Source: Procambarus clarkii (taxonomy: Eukaryota > Arthropoda > Malacostraca > Decapoda > Cambaridae). From it: a stretch of 64,000 nucleotides of DNA. Position 1 is the stretch's first letter, and each line of letters begins with the position of its first letter. The stretch lies in contig NC_091209.1 in the NCBI RefSeq assembly GCF_040958095.1, positions 11,081,395 through 11,145,394 of the forward strand, read 5' to 3'. Below, in pieces: positions 13,001 to 21,529 of the stretch. The notes below the pieces were generated by a model that saw only the letters and a list, made by a program, of their open reading frames with translations, was not told where the DNA came from and did not search any database. The position numbers were made by a program, and so were the translations under genes.

Positions 13001-14414
13001 GGTCGTCCACAGGGTTATTAAGTTTAGCCAGCCTGCAGTCTATCCTCGTGCCCATTACGTTCGGAAGTTTGCTGCTTTGGCTGCTGTCTTCAGCAACGTG
13101 CTCTGGGCTGATATTCAGGCGCTGGGATTTTGTAGGATGAACAGGTACCTGGCCACCCGTTATTTGGTTAATATTCCTGGTCCTGGGCATTTGTGTATGT
13201 TGCTTTGGGTTGCAGCCAGTTATCTCGCCTTTGAGTTGAGTGTGTGGCAGCTGCCTCCCAACTAAATCCCTCTTTTTACTTACCATTGGTTATGTAGCTC
13301 TACGGATCTGTAGGGGGCTCCCCACAGAAAACCAGCATTGAATGTAATGAAATGTCATTTTATGGGTGAGCCCAGGAGGCTCCCTGGTATTCCTCCGGTC
13401 ATCATTTTCATTTTGCTTTTGATGCTTAGCCTCCAAACTTAGGTTATGTAGCCAGCGCGGTGTGGCGGCGTGGTGTGACGTTTGCGTTTTTCCTTTAGAG
13501 TTGAGGGATTTCTACCTCGGTTCGGTTTTCGGTTGAAATTTTCTTTCCATGTGGGGTGCGTTTTGTTATGCCTACCTTCCTGTGTGCCTAACCCCGGTTG
13601 ATGGCAGATAAGGAAAACCCCCAACCACGGTTTTCTACGGCCATTGCTCCCTGTGTCTCTGAGGGAGCACATCATGAGCCAGGTTCTGGCTCGTGGTCCC
13701 TAGTAGGCTGAACTTAATTGACTATTGCTATGGTCTAAAGTATTGCACATTAGCCCGATAACTCCAGGGAGCCTCCAGGGCTCACCCAGAAAATTGTATT
13801 TCATTACATTCAACGCTGGGTTTTTTCAGCATATTTTTCTTAGCTTGAATTTACTGCCATTTGTTCTTGATGTGTCAAATTTAAATAATTGTTTATAAAT
13901 TTTATAAATTCTTGTTACATTTGTCAAAATGTGATTACCACATTTTGCATGTGGTAATCATGTTACCTCATTTTCCCTTCTGCCCATTAGTTTGGCATAT
14001 ACAATGACTATAGTGTGTGTGGATGTAAACATTTATAAAACAAAAACTAATGTTTATGTTTAATTCCAGATCTTGGGTTTCATTGTTCTCCGCAACATAG
14101 TGGGTATTCTGAGGACTCGCTACTCTTCATTTTTTGCCTGGTTTGGCCGCATTTCCCTTGAACTGTTTGTCTGTCAGTACCACATATGGCTGGCTGCCGA
14201 CACACATGGTGTTCTAGTTTTAATACCCTCATATCCGGTTGCAAATGTCCTTGCAACATCATTTATATTTATATGCATTTGTCATGAGATTCATCACATT
14301 ACTAATATAATTACACCATTCTTGGTACCGAATGATTCCTTAAGGGCGGTACGCAATCTGAGTGTTTTTGTATTTCTTTTAATGGCAATCGGCGTCCATG
14401 ATGGTGTTTTTTAA
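931..14414 (+). CDS. CASD1: CASD1, sialic acid O-acetyltransferase (C-terminal 523 residues, 8 exons)
   Basis: CASD1 is a Golgi multi-pass membrane enzyme that moves acetyl groups from acetyl-CoA to sialic acids; this role is family knowledge. Coding exons are 931-1046, 3006-3227, 4114-4262, 5235-5404, 8782-9027, 9836-9942, 10083-10299 and 14070-14414. All introns are GT-AG and every phase joins cleanly, giving 1572 nt including the stop. Translated blocks match the animal family almost word for word: [91 protein letters not shown] and [18 protein letters not shown]. Vertebrate CASD1 is close to 800 residues, so roughly 270 N-terminal residues, including the luminal SGNH-like catalytic domain, lie outside the window. 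The last intron (3.8 kb) carries a DIRS element, and the 5405-8781 intron a solo LTR. No frame break is seen, so the gene looks functional. Confidence 0.95.
1201..1452 (+). repeat. tRNA-derived SINE, family 1
   Basis: Pol III A box (cggccgagcgg) and B box (ggttcgatccc) head, then a body with the phrase ctagcagtaaaagaggtacc and the end ctcaagataacctcaaga. Flanked by taaggc on both sides (1195-1200 and 1453-1458), a likely target duplication. A second copy lies at 30721. Confidence 0.85.
1838..2064 (-). repeat. tRNA-derived SINE, family 2
   Basis: On the minus strand a tRNA-like head with a B box (gttcaaatccc) is followed by a body that includes cacctagcagtaagtaagta. The same body occurs in the same orientation at 29428 and 33010. 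Confidence 0.75.
2525..2795 (+). repeat. 39-bp minisatellite in CASD1 intron
   Basis: About seven diverged units built on ttcaccatgtctcctcacc, with unit length about 39 bp. The length is a multiple of three, so long ORFs appear here but are artefacts. Confidence 0.8.
3006..3227 (+). CDS. CASD1: CASD1 exon, first membrane helix and linker
   Basis: Starts after attccag. Codes a short hydrophobic run (PIILIAVAV), a polar linker rich in Ser/Ala/Lys, then [14 protein letters not shown]; the donor at 3228 splits the Arg codon (AG|A). The linker is the least conserved part of this family, as expected for a loop. Confidence 0.92.
3964..4038 (+). repeat. dispersed repeat fragment (gataatgg...ggaccaaaacg type)
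   Basis: Contains ttgataatgggtccagcatg then gaccaaaacgttg and gtgtggtttggtc, a phrase that recurs inverted at 7776-7870. It resembles a repeat widespread in decapod introns. Confidence 0.55.
4114..4262 (+). CDS. CASD1: CASD1 exon, second membrane helix
   Basis: Codes [20 protein letters not shown] and TDEWKG, both landmark CASD1 motifs. Acceptor ttctag ends at 4113; the donor gtaagc at 4263 splits the Gly codon. Confidence 0.95.
4735..4795. repeat. perfect 24-bp inverted repeat (hairpin) in CASD1 intron
   Basis: Arms 4735-4758 and 4772-4795 are exact reverse complements around a 13-nt loop. The arm begins tgcagaataaccacatgtg. It abuts a (TG)n(TA)n tract. It could be a collapsed MITE or fold-back element. 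Confidence 0.9.
5235..5404 (+). CDS. CASD1: CASD1 exon, conserved CAS1 core
   Basis: Codes [20 protein letters not shown] and [14 protein letters not shown]. It is the best conserved stretch of the family and ends in phase 0 at gtgaga. Confidence 0.96.
6431..6690 (+). repeat. tRNA-derived SINE, family 3
   Basis: The tRNA-like head has A box gtggtgtagtggtaagac and B box gggttcgtatcc. The body ends in ttgcccgaaacgctacgcg and gaatgtaacaactcttgta. Minus-strand copies occur at 30657-31146 and 37779-38024, with fragments near 47920 and 51856. Confidence 0.85.
6736..7747. mobile_element. solo LTR, Ty3/Gypsy type (fossil)
   Basis: A 1012-bp unit starts TGTTACGG and ends CCGTAACA, with TG...CA ends inside a short inverted repeat, and is flanked on both sides by gacac (6731-6735 and 7748-7752). 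No internal coding region or second LTR is present, so recombination between two LTRs has removed the body. The 5-bp duplication is still perfect, so the insertion is not ancient. It sits in a CASD1 intron. Confidence 0.85.
7776..7870 (-). repeat. dispersed repeat fragment, inverted relative to 3964
   Basis: Reads gtccatcttggaccattatc and agccatgtcattgtgactt, the reverse of the repeat at 3964-4038. It starts about 30 bp after the solo LTR. Confidence 0.5.
8782..9027 (+). CDS. CASD1: CASD1 exon, [11 protein letters not shown] block
   Basis: Phase 0 at both ends, 82 codons. Contains [20 protein letters not shown] and two further hydrophobic helices. Donor gttagt at 9028. Confidence 0.96.
9836..9942 (+). 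CDS. CASD1: CASD1 exon, [11 protein letters not shown] block
   Basis: Short exon coding [16 protein letters not shown] then [12 protein letters not shown], matching the family segment FEKIFSLWPL...EWWFRWRLDRY. The donor gtattt at 9943 splits a Ser codon. Confidence 0.95.
10083..10299 (+). CDS. CASD1: CASD1 exon, penultimate
   Basis: Codes [19 protein letters not shown], a further helix, and [14 protein letters not shown], matching the family loop with two Cys (CKNKAECNELHP in vertebrates). Donor gtaagt at 10300, phase 0. Confidence 0.95.
10590..13830 (+). mobile_element. DIRS-type tyrosine-recombinase retroelement (fossil, broken)
   Basis: The ends match as inverted repeats: the segment around 10595-10656 (ctatcgggctaatgtgcaat) is the reverse of 13724-13790. 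Between them lie remnants of the RT-RNase H region (about 10840-11230; signature [15 protein letters not shown]) and of the tyrosine recombinase (about 11500-13264; signature [13 protein letters not shown] with a downstream [10 protein letters not shown]). DIRS elements of this kind are known in decapods. The copy is broken and shortened, with several breaks, and it carries a LINE insertion at 11744-12566. It lies in sense orientation in the last CASD1 intron. Confidence 0.8.
11744..12566 (-). mobile_element. LINE fragment (CR1/L2-like RT C-terminus) inside the DIRS element
   Basis: The minus strand codes [20 protein letters not shown], a non-LTR RT thumb motif, then a C-terminal tail containing [19 protein letters not shown] (read with one shift). 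Recombinase-like sequence of the DIRS element is recognisable on both sides, so the LINE landed in it. 5'-truncated, no tail recognised. Confidence 0.75.
14070..14414 (+). CDS. CASD1: CASD1 last coding exon
   Basis: Acceptor taattccag ends at 14069. Codes [15 protein letters not shown], the [14 protein letters not shown] block, [12 protein letters not shown], two more helices with CHEIHHITN, and ends DGVF before TAA. The C-terminus is a little shorter than in vertebrates. Confidence 0.96.
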   Translation: MLGFIVLRNIVGILRTRYSSFFAWFGRISLELFVCQYHIWLAADTHGVLVLIPSYPVANVLATSFIFICICHEIHHITNIITPFLVPNDSLRAVRNLSVFVFLLMAIGVHDGVF

Positions 14415-14870
<456 letters not shown>

Positions 14871-14995
14871 ATTATTAAATATGACCGAAAAAGTAAGATT
14901 AATAATTCTAACACGAATTTTCTCAATCTTTCATACATTTCTTTTCACTGTTGGAGGTAATTCAAAAATCAATTCTCCAAAATTCATTTTTATTT

Positions 14996-15052
14996 CTAGT
15001 CTGACGCGACACGAGCGCATTTCGTAAAACTTATTACATTTTCAAAGACTAG
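14996..15052 (-). ncRNA. hammerhead-ribozyme-like motif, copy 1
   Basis: Read on the minus strand: stem I ctagtct/agactag (7 bp, perfect), core ttgaaaat, stem II gtaa/ttac, gaaa, stem III with gtc at the cleavage position. Order and spacing fit a type I hammerhead, but canonical ctgatga is replaced by ttgaaaat. Confidence 0.45.
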
Positions 15053-15315
15053 TTTACAAATACACAACTGAATAGAACTTACGCATTCTCCGATTTCGTT
15101 TATATCTACATTTGAGTGAGGTGGATGGGGTGAGGTGGCATTAATAGGGTATTAATTTCATCAACACAAGACAGAACAAGAGGTGGCATTTGTTCTGTCT
15201 TGTGTTGATGAAATTAATACCCTATTAATGCCACCTCACCCCATCCACCTCACTCAAATGTAGATATAAACGAAATCGGAGATGCGTAAGTTCTATTCAG
15301 TTGTGTATTTGTAAA

Positions 15316-15374
15316 CTAAAGTCTTTGAAAATGTAATAAGTTTTACGAAACGCGCTCGTGTCGCGTCAGACTAG
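15316..15374 (+). ncRNA. hammerhead-ribozyme-like motif, copy 2
   Basis: Same fold as copy 1 on the opposite arm. Stem III is cgcg/cgcg around a 7-nt loop. Stem I has two extra bases on one side (ctaaagtct). Confidence 0.45.
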
Positions 15375-15537
15375 AAATAAATTATGAATTTTGGAGAATT
15401 AATTTTTGAATTACCTCCAACAGTGAAAAGAAATGTACGAAAGATTGAGAAAATTCGTGTTAGAATTATTAATCTTACTTTTTCGGTTATATTTAATAAT
15501 ATATGTCTACAGGAAAGACTGCTACCAAAATATACAA

Positions 15538-15638
<101 letters not shown>

Positions 15639-15760
15639 ATTAAATATGACCGAAAAAGTAAGATTAATAATTCTAACACGAATTTTCTCAATCTTTCGTA
15701 CATTATGCTTCACTGTTGGAGGTAAATCAAAAATCACTTCTCCAAAATTCATTTTTATTT

Positions 15761-15815
15761 CTAGTCTGACGCGACACGGGCGCGTTTCGTAAAACTTATT
15801 ACATTTTCAAAGACT
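15761..15815 (-). ncRNA. hammerhead-ribozyme-like motif, copy 3
   Basis: In the PLE left arm, on the strand that codes its RT, downstream of the ORF. Same core as the other copies; stem I is agtct/agact. Confidence 0.45.
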
Positions 15816-16914
15816 TCACAAATACACAACTGATTAGAACTTGCGTTTCCCTGATTTTATATCTACATTTGAGTGAGGTGGGAAGGGTGATGTGGCATTA
15901 CATTTGAGTGAGGTGGGAAGGATGATGTGGCATTAGAGGATATTAATAGGGTATTAAAAGTATCAACACAAGACAGAACACGAAACAATGGATATTGAAT
16001 AGAAGTGTTTGTAGAAAGCCTATTGGTCCATATTTCTTGATGCTTCTATATTGGAGCGGAGTCTTGAGGTGGGTAGAATATAGTTGTGCAATAATTGGCT
16101 GTTGATTGCTGGTGTTGACTTCTTGATGTGTAGTGCCTCGCAAACGTCAAGCCGCCTGCTATCGCTGTATCTATCGATGATTTCTGTGTTGTTTACTAGG
16201 ATTTCTCTGGCGATGGTTTGGTTATGGGAAGAGATTATATGTTCCTTAATGGAGCCCTGTTGTTTATGCATCGTTAAACGCCTAGAAAGAGATGTTGTTG
16301 TCTTGCCTATATACTGGGTTTTTTGGAGCTTACAGTCCCCAAGTGGGCATTTGAAGGCATAGACGACGTTAGTCTCTTTTAAAGCGTTCTGTTTCGTGTC
16401 TGGAGAGTTTCTCATGAGTAGGCTGGCCGTTTTTCTGGTTTTATAGTAAATCGTCAGTTGTATCCTCTGATTTTTGTCTGTAGGGATAACGTTTCTATTA
16501 ACAATATCTTTCAGGACCCTTTCCTCTGTTTTATGAGCTGTGGAAAAGAAGTTCCTGTAAAATAGTCTAATAGGGGGTATAGGTGTTGTGTTAGTTGTCT
16601 CTTCGGAGGTTGCATGGCTTTTCACTTTCCTTCTTATGATGTCTTCGATGAAACCATTGGAGAAACCGTTATTGACTAGAACCTGCCTTACCCTACAGAG
16701 TTCTTCGTCGACTTGCTTCCATTCTGAGCTGTGGCTGAGAGCACGGTCGACGTATGCGTTAACAACACTCCTCTTGTACCTGTCAGGGCAGTCGCTTTTG
16801 GCATTTAGGCACATTCCTATGTTTGTTTCCTTTGTGTAGACTGCAGTGTGGAAACCTCCGCCCTTTTCCATGACTGTTACATCTAGAAAAGGCAGCTTCC
16901 CATCCTTTTCCGTC

Positions 16915-17604
16915 TTTCGGATTGCGAAAGGGATCTGGGAGTTATGATTAGTAAGAATTTAAAACAAAAGGATCAATGCATAAATGTTCGTAATAAGGCA
17001 AATCGGACACTTGGATTTATTAATCGCAGCGTTAGTAACAAGACACCTGGTGTGGTTCTCAAGCTATATCTTGCTCTAGTTAGGCCCCATTTAGATTATG
17101 CAGTTCAGTTTTGGTCGCCATATTATAGAATGGATATAAATTCACTTGAACGTGTCCAGCGTAGGATGACTAAGTTAATTCCCCAAATTAGAAATCTTTC
17201 ATATGAAGAAAGATTAACAAAGCTTAAGTTGCATTCACTGGAAAGGCGAAGAGTTAGGGGTGACATGATAGAGGTTTACAAGTGGATGAATGGACATAAC
17301 CGGGGGGATATTAATACGTAGGGTATTAAAAGTATCAACACAGGACAGAACACGAAACAATGGATATAAATTGGATAAGTTTAGATTTAGGAAAGACTTG
17401 GGTAAATACTGGTTCAGTAACAGGGTTGTTGATTTGTGGAACCAATTGCCGCGTAACATTGTGGAGGTGGGGTCCCTCGATTGTTTCAAGCACGGGTTGG
17501 ACAAGTATATGAGTGGGATTGGGTGGTTATAGAATAGGAGCTGCCTCGTATGGGCCAATAGGCCTCCTGCAGTTACCTTTGTTCTTATGTTCTTATGTTC
17601 TTAT
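16915..17604 (+). mobile_element. CR1-like LINE fragment inserted in PLE left arm
   Basis: Codes an RT C-terminus: KTPGVVLKLYLALVRPHLDY then LERVQRRMTKLIPQIRNL, ERRRVRGDMIEVYKWMNGH, and, after a 4-bp frame shift near 17321, VSTQDRTRNNGYKLDKFRF and WFSNRVVDLWNQLP. It ends with an octamer run (ttcttatg x3), the kind of 3' end CR1 LINEs carry. Strongly 5'-truncated. Confidence 0.88.
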
Positions 17605-17960
17605 GTAAGTGAAACGCAGCACGGAACTCTGCTCAAATGCCTCCTTCAGCTCCTGCAGATGTCTGACATCAGGTACCTGTGTAAAAATGTAGTCAACATA
17701 CCTGCAGTATATGGCCGGTTTCAAGTTCATGTCGACTAAGACTTTTTGCTCGATGGTACCCATGTAGAAGTTTGCAAACAGGACACCTAGGGGAGAACCC
17801 ATAGCGACCCCATCTACTTGCTTATACATGTGCCCATCCGGGCTCAAGAAGGGTGCCTCTTTAGTACAAGCTTGGAGTAGTTTCCTCAGAATACTTTCTG
17901 GCATGTCAAGAGGAGCACAGGCTGGATCACGATACACTCTGTCGGCTATCAGAGTGTATC

Positions 17961-19508
17961 GTGACTGGACTCCACCTGCCAAAGATCATTGGGGAATATA
18001 AACCTGGATATGCGTATGGAAATGTCAAGACGCACAAGCCTGGAAACCCACTTCGGCCAATCATTAGCCAGATACCCACACCCACGTACAGATTGGCGAA
18101 GCGACTCAACGGCCTGCTGACTCCTTATGTTCCTTGCGCCTTCGGCCTGAAGTCTCCAAAGGAATTTGTGGACTTACTGCGGGGCGCACGGGCCACAGGG
18201 ATAAGAGCCTCGTTGGACGTAGAATCGCTGTTTACCAACGTACCTGTGGACGAGACAATCGGAATGATAGCCGACAGAGTGTATCGTGATCCAGCCTGTG
18301 CTCCTCTTGACATGCCAGAAAGTATTCTGAGGAAACTACTCCAAGCTTGTACTAAAGAGGCACCCTTCTTGAGCCCGGATGGGCACATGTATAAGCAAGT
18401 AGATGGGGTCGCTATGGGTTCTCCCCTAGGTGTCCTGTTTGCAAACTTCTACATGGGTACCATCGAGCAAAAAGTCTTAGTCGACATGAACTTGAAACCG
18501 GCCATATACTGCAGGTATGTTGACGACATTTTTACACAGGTACCTGATGTCAGACATCTGCAGGAGCTGAAGGAGGCATTTGAGCAGAGTTCCGTGCTGC
18601 GTTTCACTTACGAGACGGAAAAGGATGGGAAGCTGCCTTTTCTAGATGTAACAGTCATGGAAAAGGGCGGAGGTTTCCACACTGCAGTCTACACAAAGGA
18701 AACAAACATAGGAATGTGCCTAAATGCCAAAAGCGACTGCCCTGACAGGTACAAGAGGAGTGTTGTTAACGCATACGTCGACCGTGCTCTCAGCCACAGC
18801 TCAGAATGGAAGCAATTCGACGAAGAACTCTGTAGGGTAAGGCAGGTTCTAGTCAATAACGGTTTCTCCAATGGTTTCATCGAAGACATCATAAGAAGGA
18901 AAGTGAAAAGCCATGCAACCTCCGAAGAGACAACTAACACAACACCTATACCCCCTATTAGACTATTTTACAGGAACTTCTTTTCCACAGCTCATAAAAC
19001 AGAGGAAAGGGTCCTGAAAGATATTGTTAATAGAAACGTTATCCCTACAGACAAAAATCAGAGGATACAACTGACGATTTACTATAAAACCAGAAAAACG
19101 GCCAGCCTACTCATGAGAAACTCTCCAGACACGAAACAGAACGCTTTAAAAGAGACTAACGTCGTCTATGCCTTCAAATGCCCACTTGGGGACTGTAAGC
19201 TCCAAAAAACCCAGTATATAGGCAAGACAACAACATCTCTTTCTAGGCGTTTAACGATGCATAAACAACAGGGCTCCATTAAGGAACATATAATCTCTTC
19301 CCATAACCAAACCATCGCCAGAGAAATCCTAGTAAACAACACAGAAATCATCGATAGATACAGCGATAGCAGGCGGCTTGACGTTTGCGAGGCACTACAC
19401 ATCAAGAAGTCAACACCAGCAATCAACAGCCAATTATTGCACAACTATATTCTACCCACCTCAAGACTCCGCTCCAATATAGAAGCATCAAGAAATATGG
19501 ACCAATAG
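17961..19508 (+). CDS. PLE reverse transcriptase with GIY-YIG endonuclease, N-terminus missing
   Basis: An uninterrupted frame of 515 residues. RT landmarks in order: YGNVKTHKPGNPLRPIIS (residues 19-36), SLDVESLFTNVP (motif A, 84-95), VAMGSPLGVLFANFYMG (motif B, 150-166) and YCRYVDDIF (motif C with intact YVDD, 183-191). A GIY-YIG endonuclease follows: VYAFKCPLGDC (402-412), QYIGKTTTSLSRRL (418-431) and a CEALHIKK motif near 475. This RT + GIY-YIG order is diagnostic of endonuclease-bearing Penelope-like elements, which prime cDNA on cut target DNA. Family members are longer at the N-terminus, so this copy is truncated and probably cannot move alone, yet its frame is unbroken, which points to a young copy. 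The methionine at 17961 comes from the junction, not the native start. Confidence 0.9.
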   Translation: MTGLHLPKIIGEYKPGYAYGNVKTHKPGNPLRPIISQIPTPTYRLAKRLNGLLTPYVPCAFGLKSPKEFVDLLRGARATGIRASLDVESLFTNVPVDETIGMIADRVYRDPACAPLDMPESILRKLLQACTKEAPFLSPDGHMYKQVDGVAMGSPLGVLFANFYMGTIEQKVLVDMNLKPAIYCRYVDDIFTQVPDVRHLQELKEAFEQSSVLRFTYETEKDGKLPFLDVTVMEKGGGFHTAVYTKETNIGMCLNAKSDCPDRYKRSVVNAYVDRALSHSSEWKQFDEELCRVRQVLVNNGFSNGFIEDIIRRKVKSHATSEETTNTTPIPPIRLFYRNFFSTAHKTEERVLKDIVNRNVIPTDKNQRIQLTIYYKTRKTASLLMRNSPDTKQNALKETNVVYAFKCPLGDCKLQKTQYIGKTTTSLSRRLTMHKQQGSIKEHIISSHNQTIAREILVNNTEIIDRYSDSRRLDVCEALHIKKSTPAINSQLLHNYILPTSRLRSNIEASRNMDQ

Positions 19509-19712
19509 GCTTTCTACAAACACTTCTATTCAATATCCATTGTTTCGTGTTCTGTCTTGTGTTGATACTTTTAATACCCTATTAATATCCTCTAATGCCA
19601 CATCATCCTTCCCACCTCACTCAAATGTAATGCCACATCACCCTTCCCACCTCACTCAAATGTAGATATAAAATCAGGGAAACGCAAGTTCTAATCAGTT
19701 GTGTATTTGTGA

Positions 19713-19767
19713 AGTCTTTGAAAATGTAATAAGTTTTACGAAACGCGCCCGTGTCGCGTCAGACTAG
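19713..19767 (+). ncRNA. hammerhead-ribozyme-like motif, copy 4
   Basis: Sense-strand copy 3' of the intact PLE ORF: agtct, ttgaaaat, gtaa-taagtt-ttac, gaaa, cgcg-cccgtgt-cgcg, tc, agact. The three-helix layout is complete. Hammerheads in the terminal repeats of PLEs are established; the altered core makes activity uncertain. Confidence 0.5.
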
Positions 19768-19924
19768 AAATAAAAATGAATTTTGGAGAAGTGATTTTTG
19801 ATTTACCTCCAACAGTGAAGCATAATGTACGAAAGATTGAGAAAATTCGTGTTAGAATTATTAATCTTACTTTTTCGGTCATATTTAATAAAATATGTCT
19901 ACAGGAAAGACTGCTACCAAAATA

Positions 19925-19926
19925 TA

Positions 19927-19988
<62 letters not shown>
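19925..19988. repeat. (TA)n microsatellite at right PLE end
   Basis: About 60 bp of TA immediately after the PLE terminal sequence ctgctaccaaaatatac. Confidence 0.95.
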
Positions 19989-20749
<761 letters not shown>

Positions 20750-20861
20750 ATTTTTGTCAGTACTGTAATTTCAAAGAGTTATATGACAAAAGAGTGCTGG
20801 GAAGATGGGACACCATGAGCTTAGCTCTCATCCTGTAACTACACTTAGGTAACTACACACA

Positions 20862-20930
20862 CATTTGAGAGGCAGGACCAAAGAGCCAGAGCTCAACCCC
20901 CACAAGCACAACTAGATGAGTGCACACACA
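20862..20930 (+). repeat. dispersed repeat (ttgagaggc...caagcacaactag)
   Basis: Recurs at 55931-55995 with the same phrase (accaaagagcca, agctcaacc, acaactag). Likely the end of a longer decapod repeat; its class is unknown. Confidence 0.5.
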
Positions 20931-20966
20931 CATATATACATATATACACATACATACGTACTGTAT

Positions 20967-21148
20967 CTCCCGAGGAAGCAGCCTGTAGCCGCTGTCTAAC
21001 TTTTAGGTACCTATTTACCCTTAGGTAAGTGGGGGCATCAGGGGTGAAAGAAACTTTGCCCATTTGTTTCTGCCTCGGCTGGGAATCGAACCTGGAACTT
21101 TAGAGCTACGACCCCCGAGCGCTGTCCACTCAGCCGTGAGGCTCCCAG
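20967..21148 (-). repeat. tRNA-derived SINE, diverged relative of family 1
   Basis: The minus strand starts gggagcctcacggctgagtg with B box ggttcgattcc and shares the body phrases gtttctttcaccc and aaataggtacct with family 1. Confidence 0.75.
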
Positions 21149-21283
21149 GGGGTGTGTGTGTATATGTTTGTACAGTATATATATAAACATATGTTTTTCA
21201 TTTTTACAAATGTACTACTGGCTTAGTGTGCCAAATTTGCACATATTATAATTTAAATATTTTTTGTTGTAAAATATGATGGT

Positions 21284-21529
21284 TTAACCCTTGCACTGCT
21301 CACCTATTTTCGGCAAAAACGTATTGGTGCAATTGTCAAGGACATATTTTTGTTATTTTTACAAATGTTCAGGTAAATTTAATGTCAATGTTTCCAAAGT
21401 CAACTATTTCCATTTCAAAACACAAATAGTAATGAAAACATTAAAAAACATTAAAATATAGCCAAATTAAAAAACAAAAAGCACAACTCTCTGAGCGCCT
21501 AAAGGTGCTTTGCGCAGTGCAGTGGTTAA
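21284..21529. mobile_element. TTAA-flanked MITE, piggyBac-like
   Basis: Ends ttaacccttgcactgctca and tgcgcagtgcagtggttaa are inverted repeats (15 of 19 match), both with TTAA at the outer edge (21284-21287, 21526-21529). The 246-bp interior is AT-rich and non-coding. The TTAA duplication is the piggyBac signature. Confidence 0.65.

Larger units (their letters stand above)
14872..15535. mobile_element. palindromic mini-Penelope-like element (internally deleted)
   Basis: Left arm 14872-15183 and right arm 15187-15535 are reverse complements with few differences, around the core gaggtggcat (about 15178-15187). Both arms match the non-coding 3' region of the full PLE at 19600-19910, including the hammerhead-like fold. 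No RT or endonuclease remains. It is bounded by (TA)n on both sides. Confidence 0.85.
17953..19920 (+). mobile_element. Penelope-like element, right arm
   Basis: Holds one long ORF (17961-19508) and a 3' non-coding part with a 37-bp tandem duplication (about 19597-19665), the hammerhead-like fold and a shared LINE-derived segment. It is 5'-truncated at the fold-back junction near 17958 and ends at a (TA)n tract. Confidence 0.9.

Noticed and set aside
13932-13958. 11-bp inverted repeat near the last CASD1 acceptor
   Set aside because: Short, AT-rich and over 100 bp from the splice site; no sign of a role.
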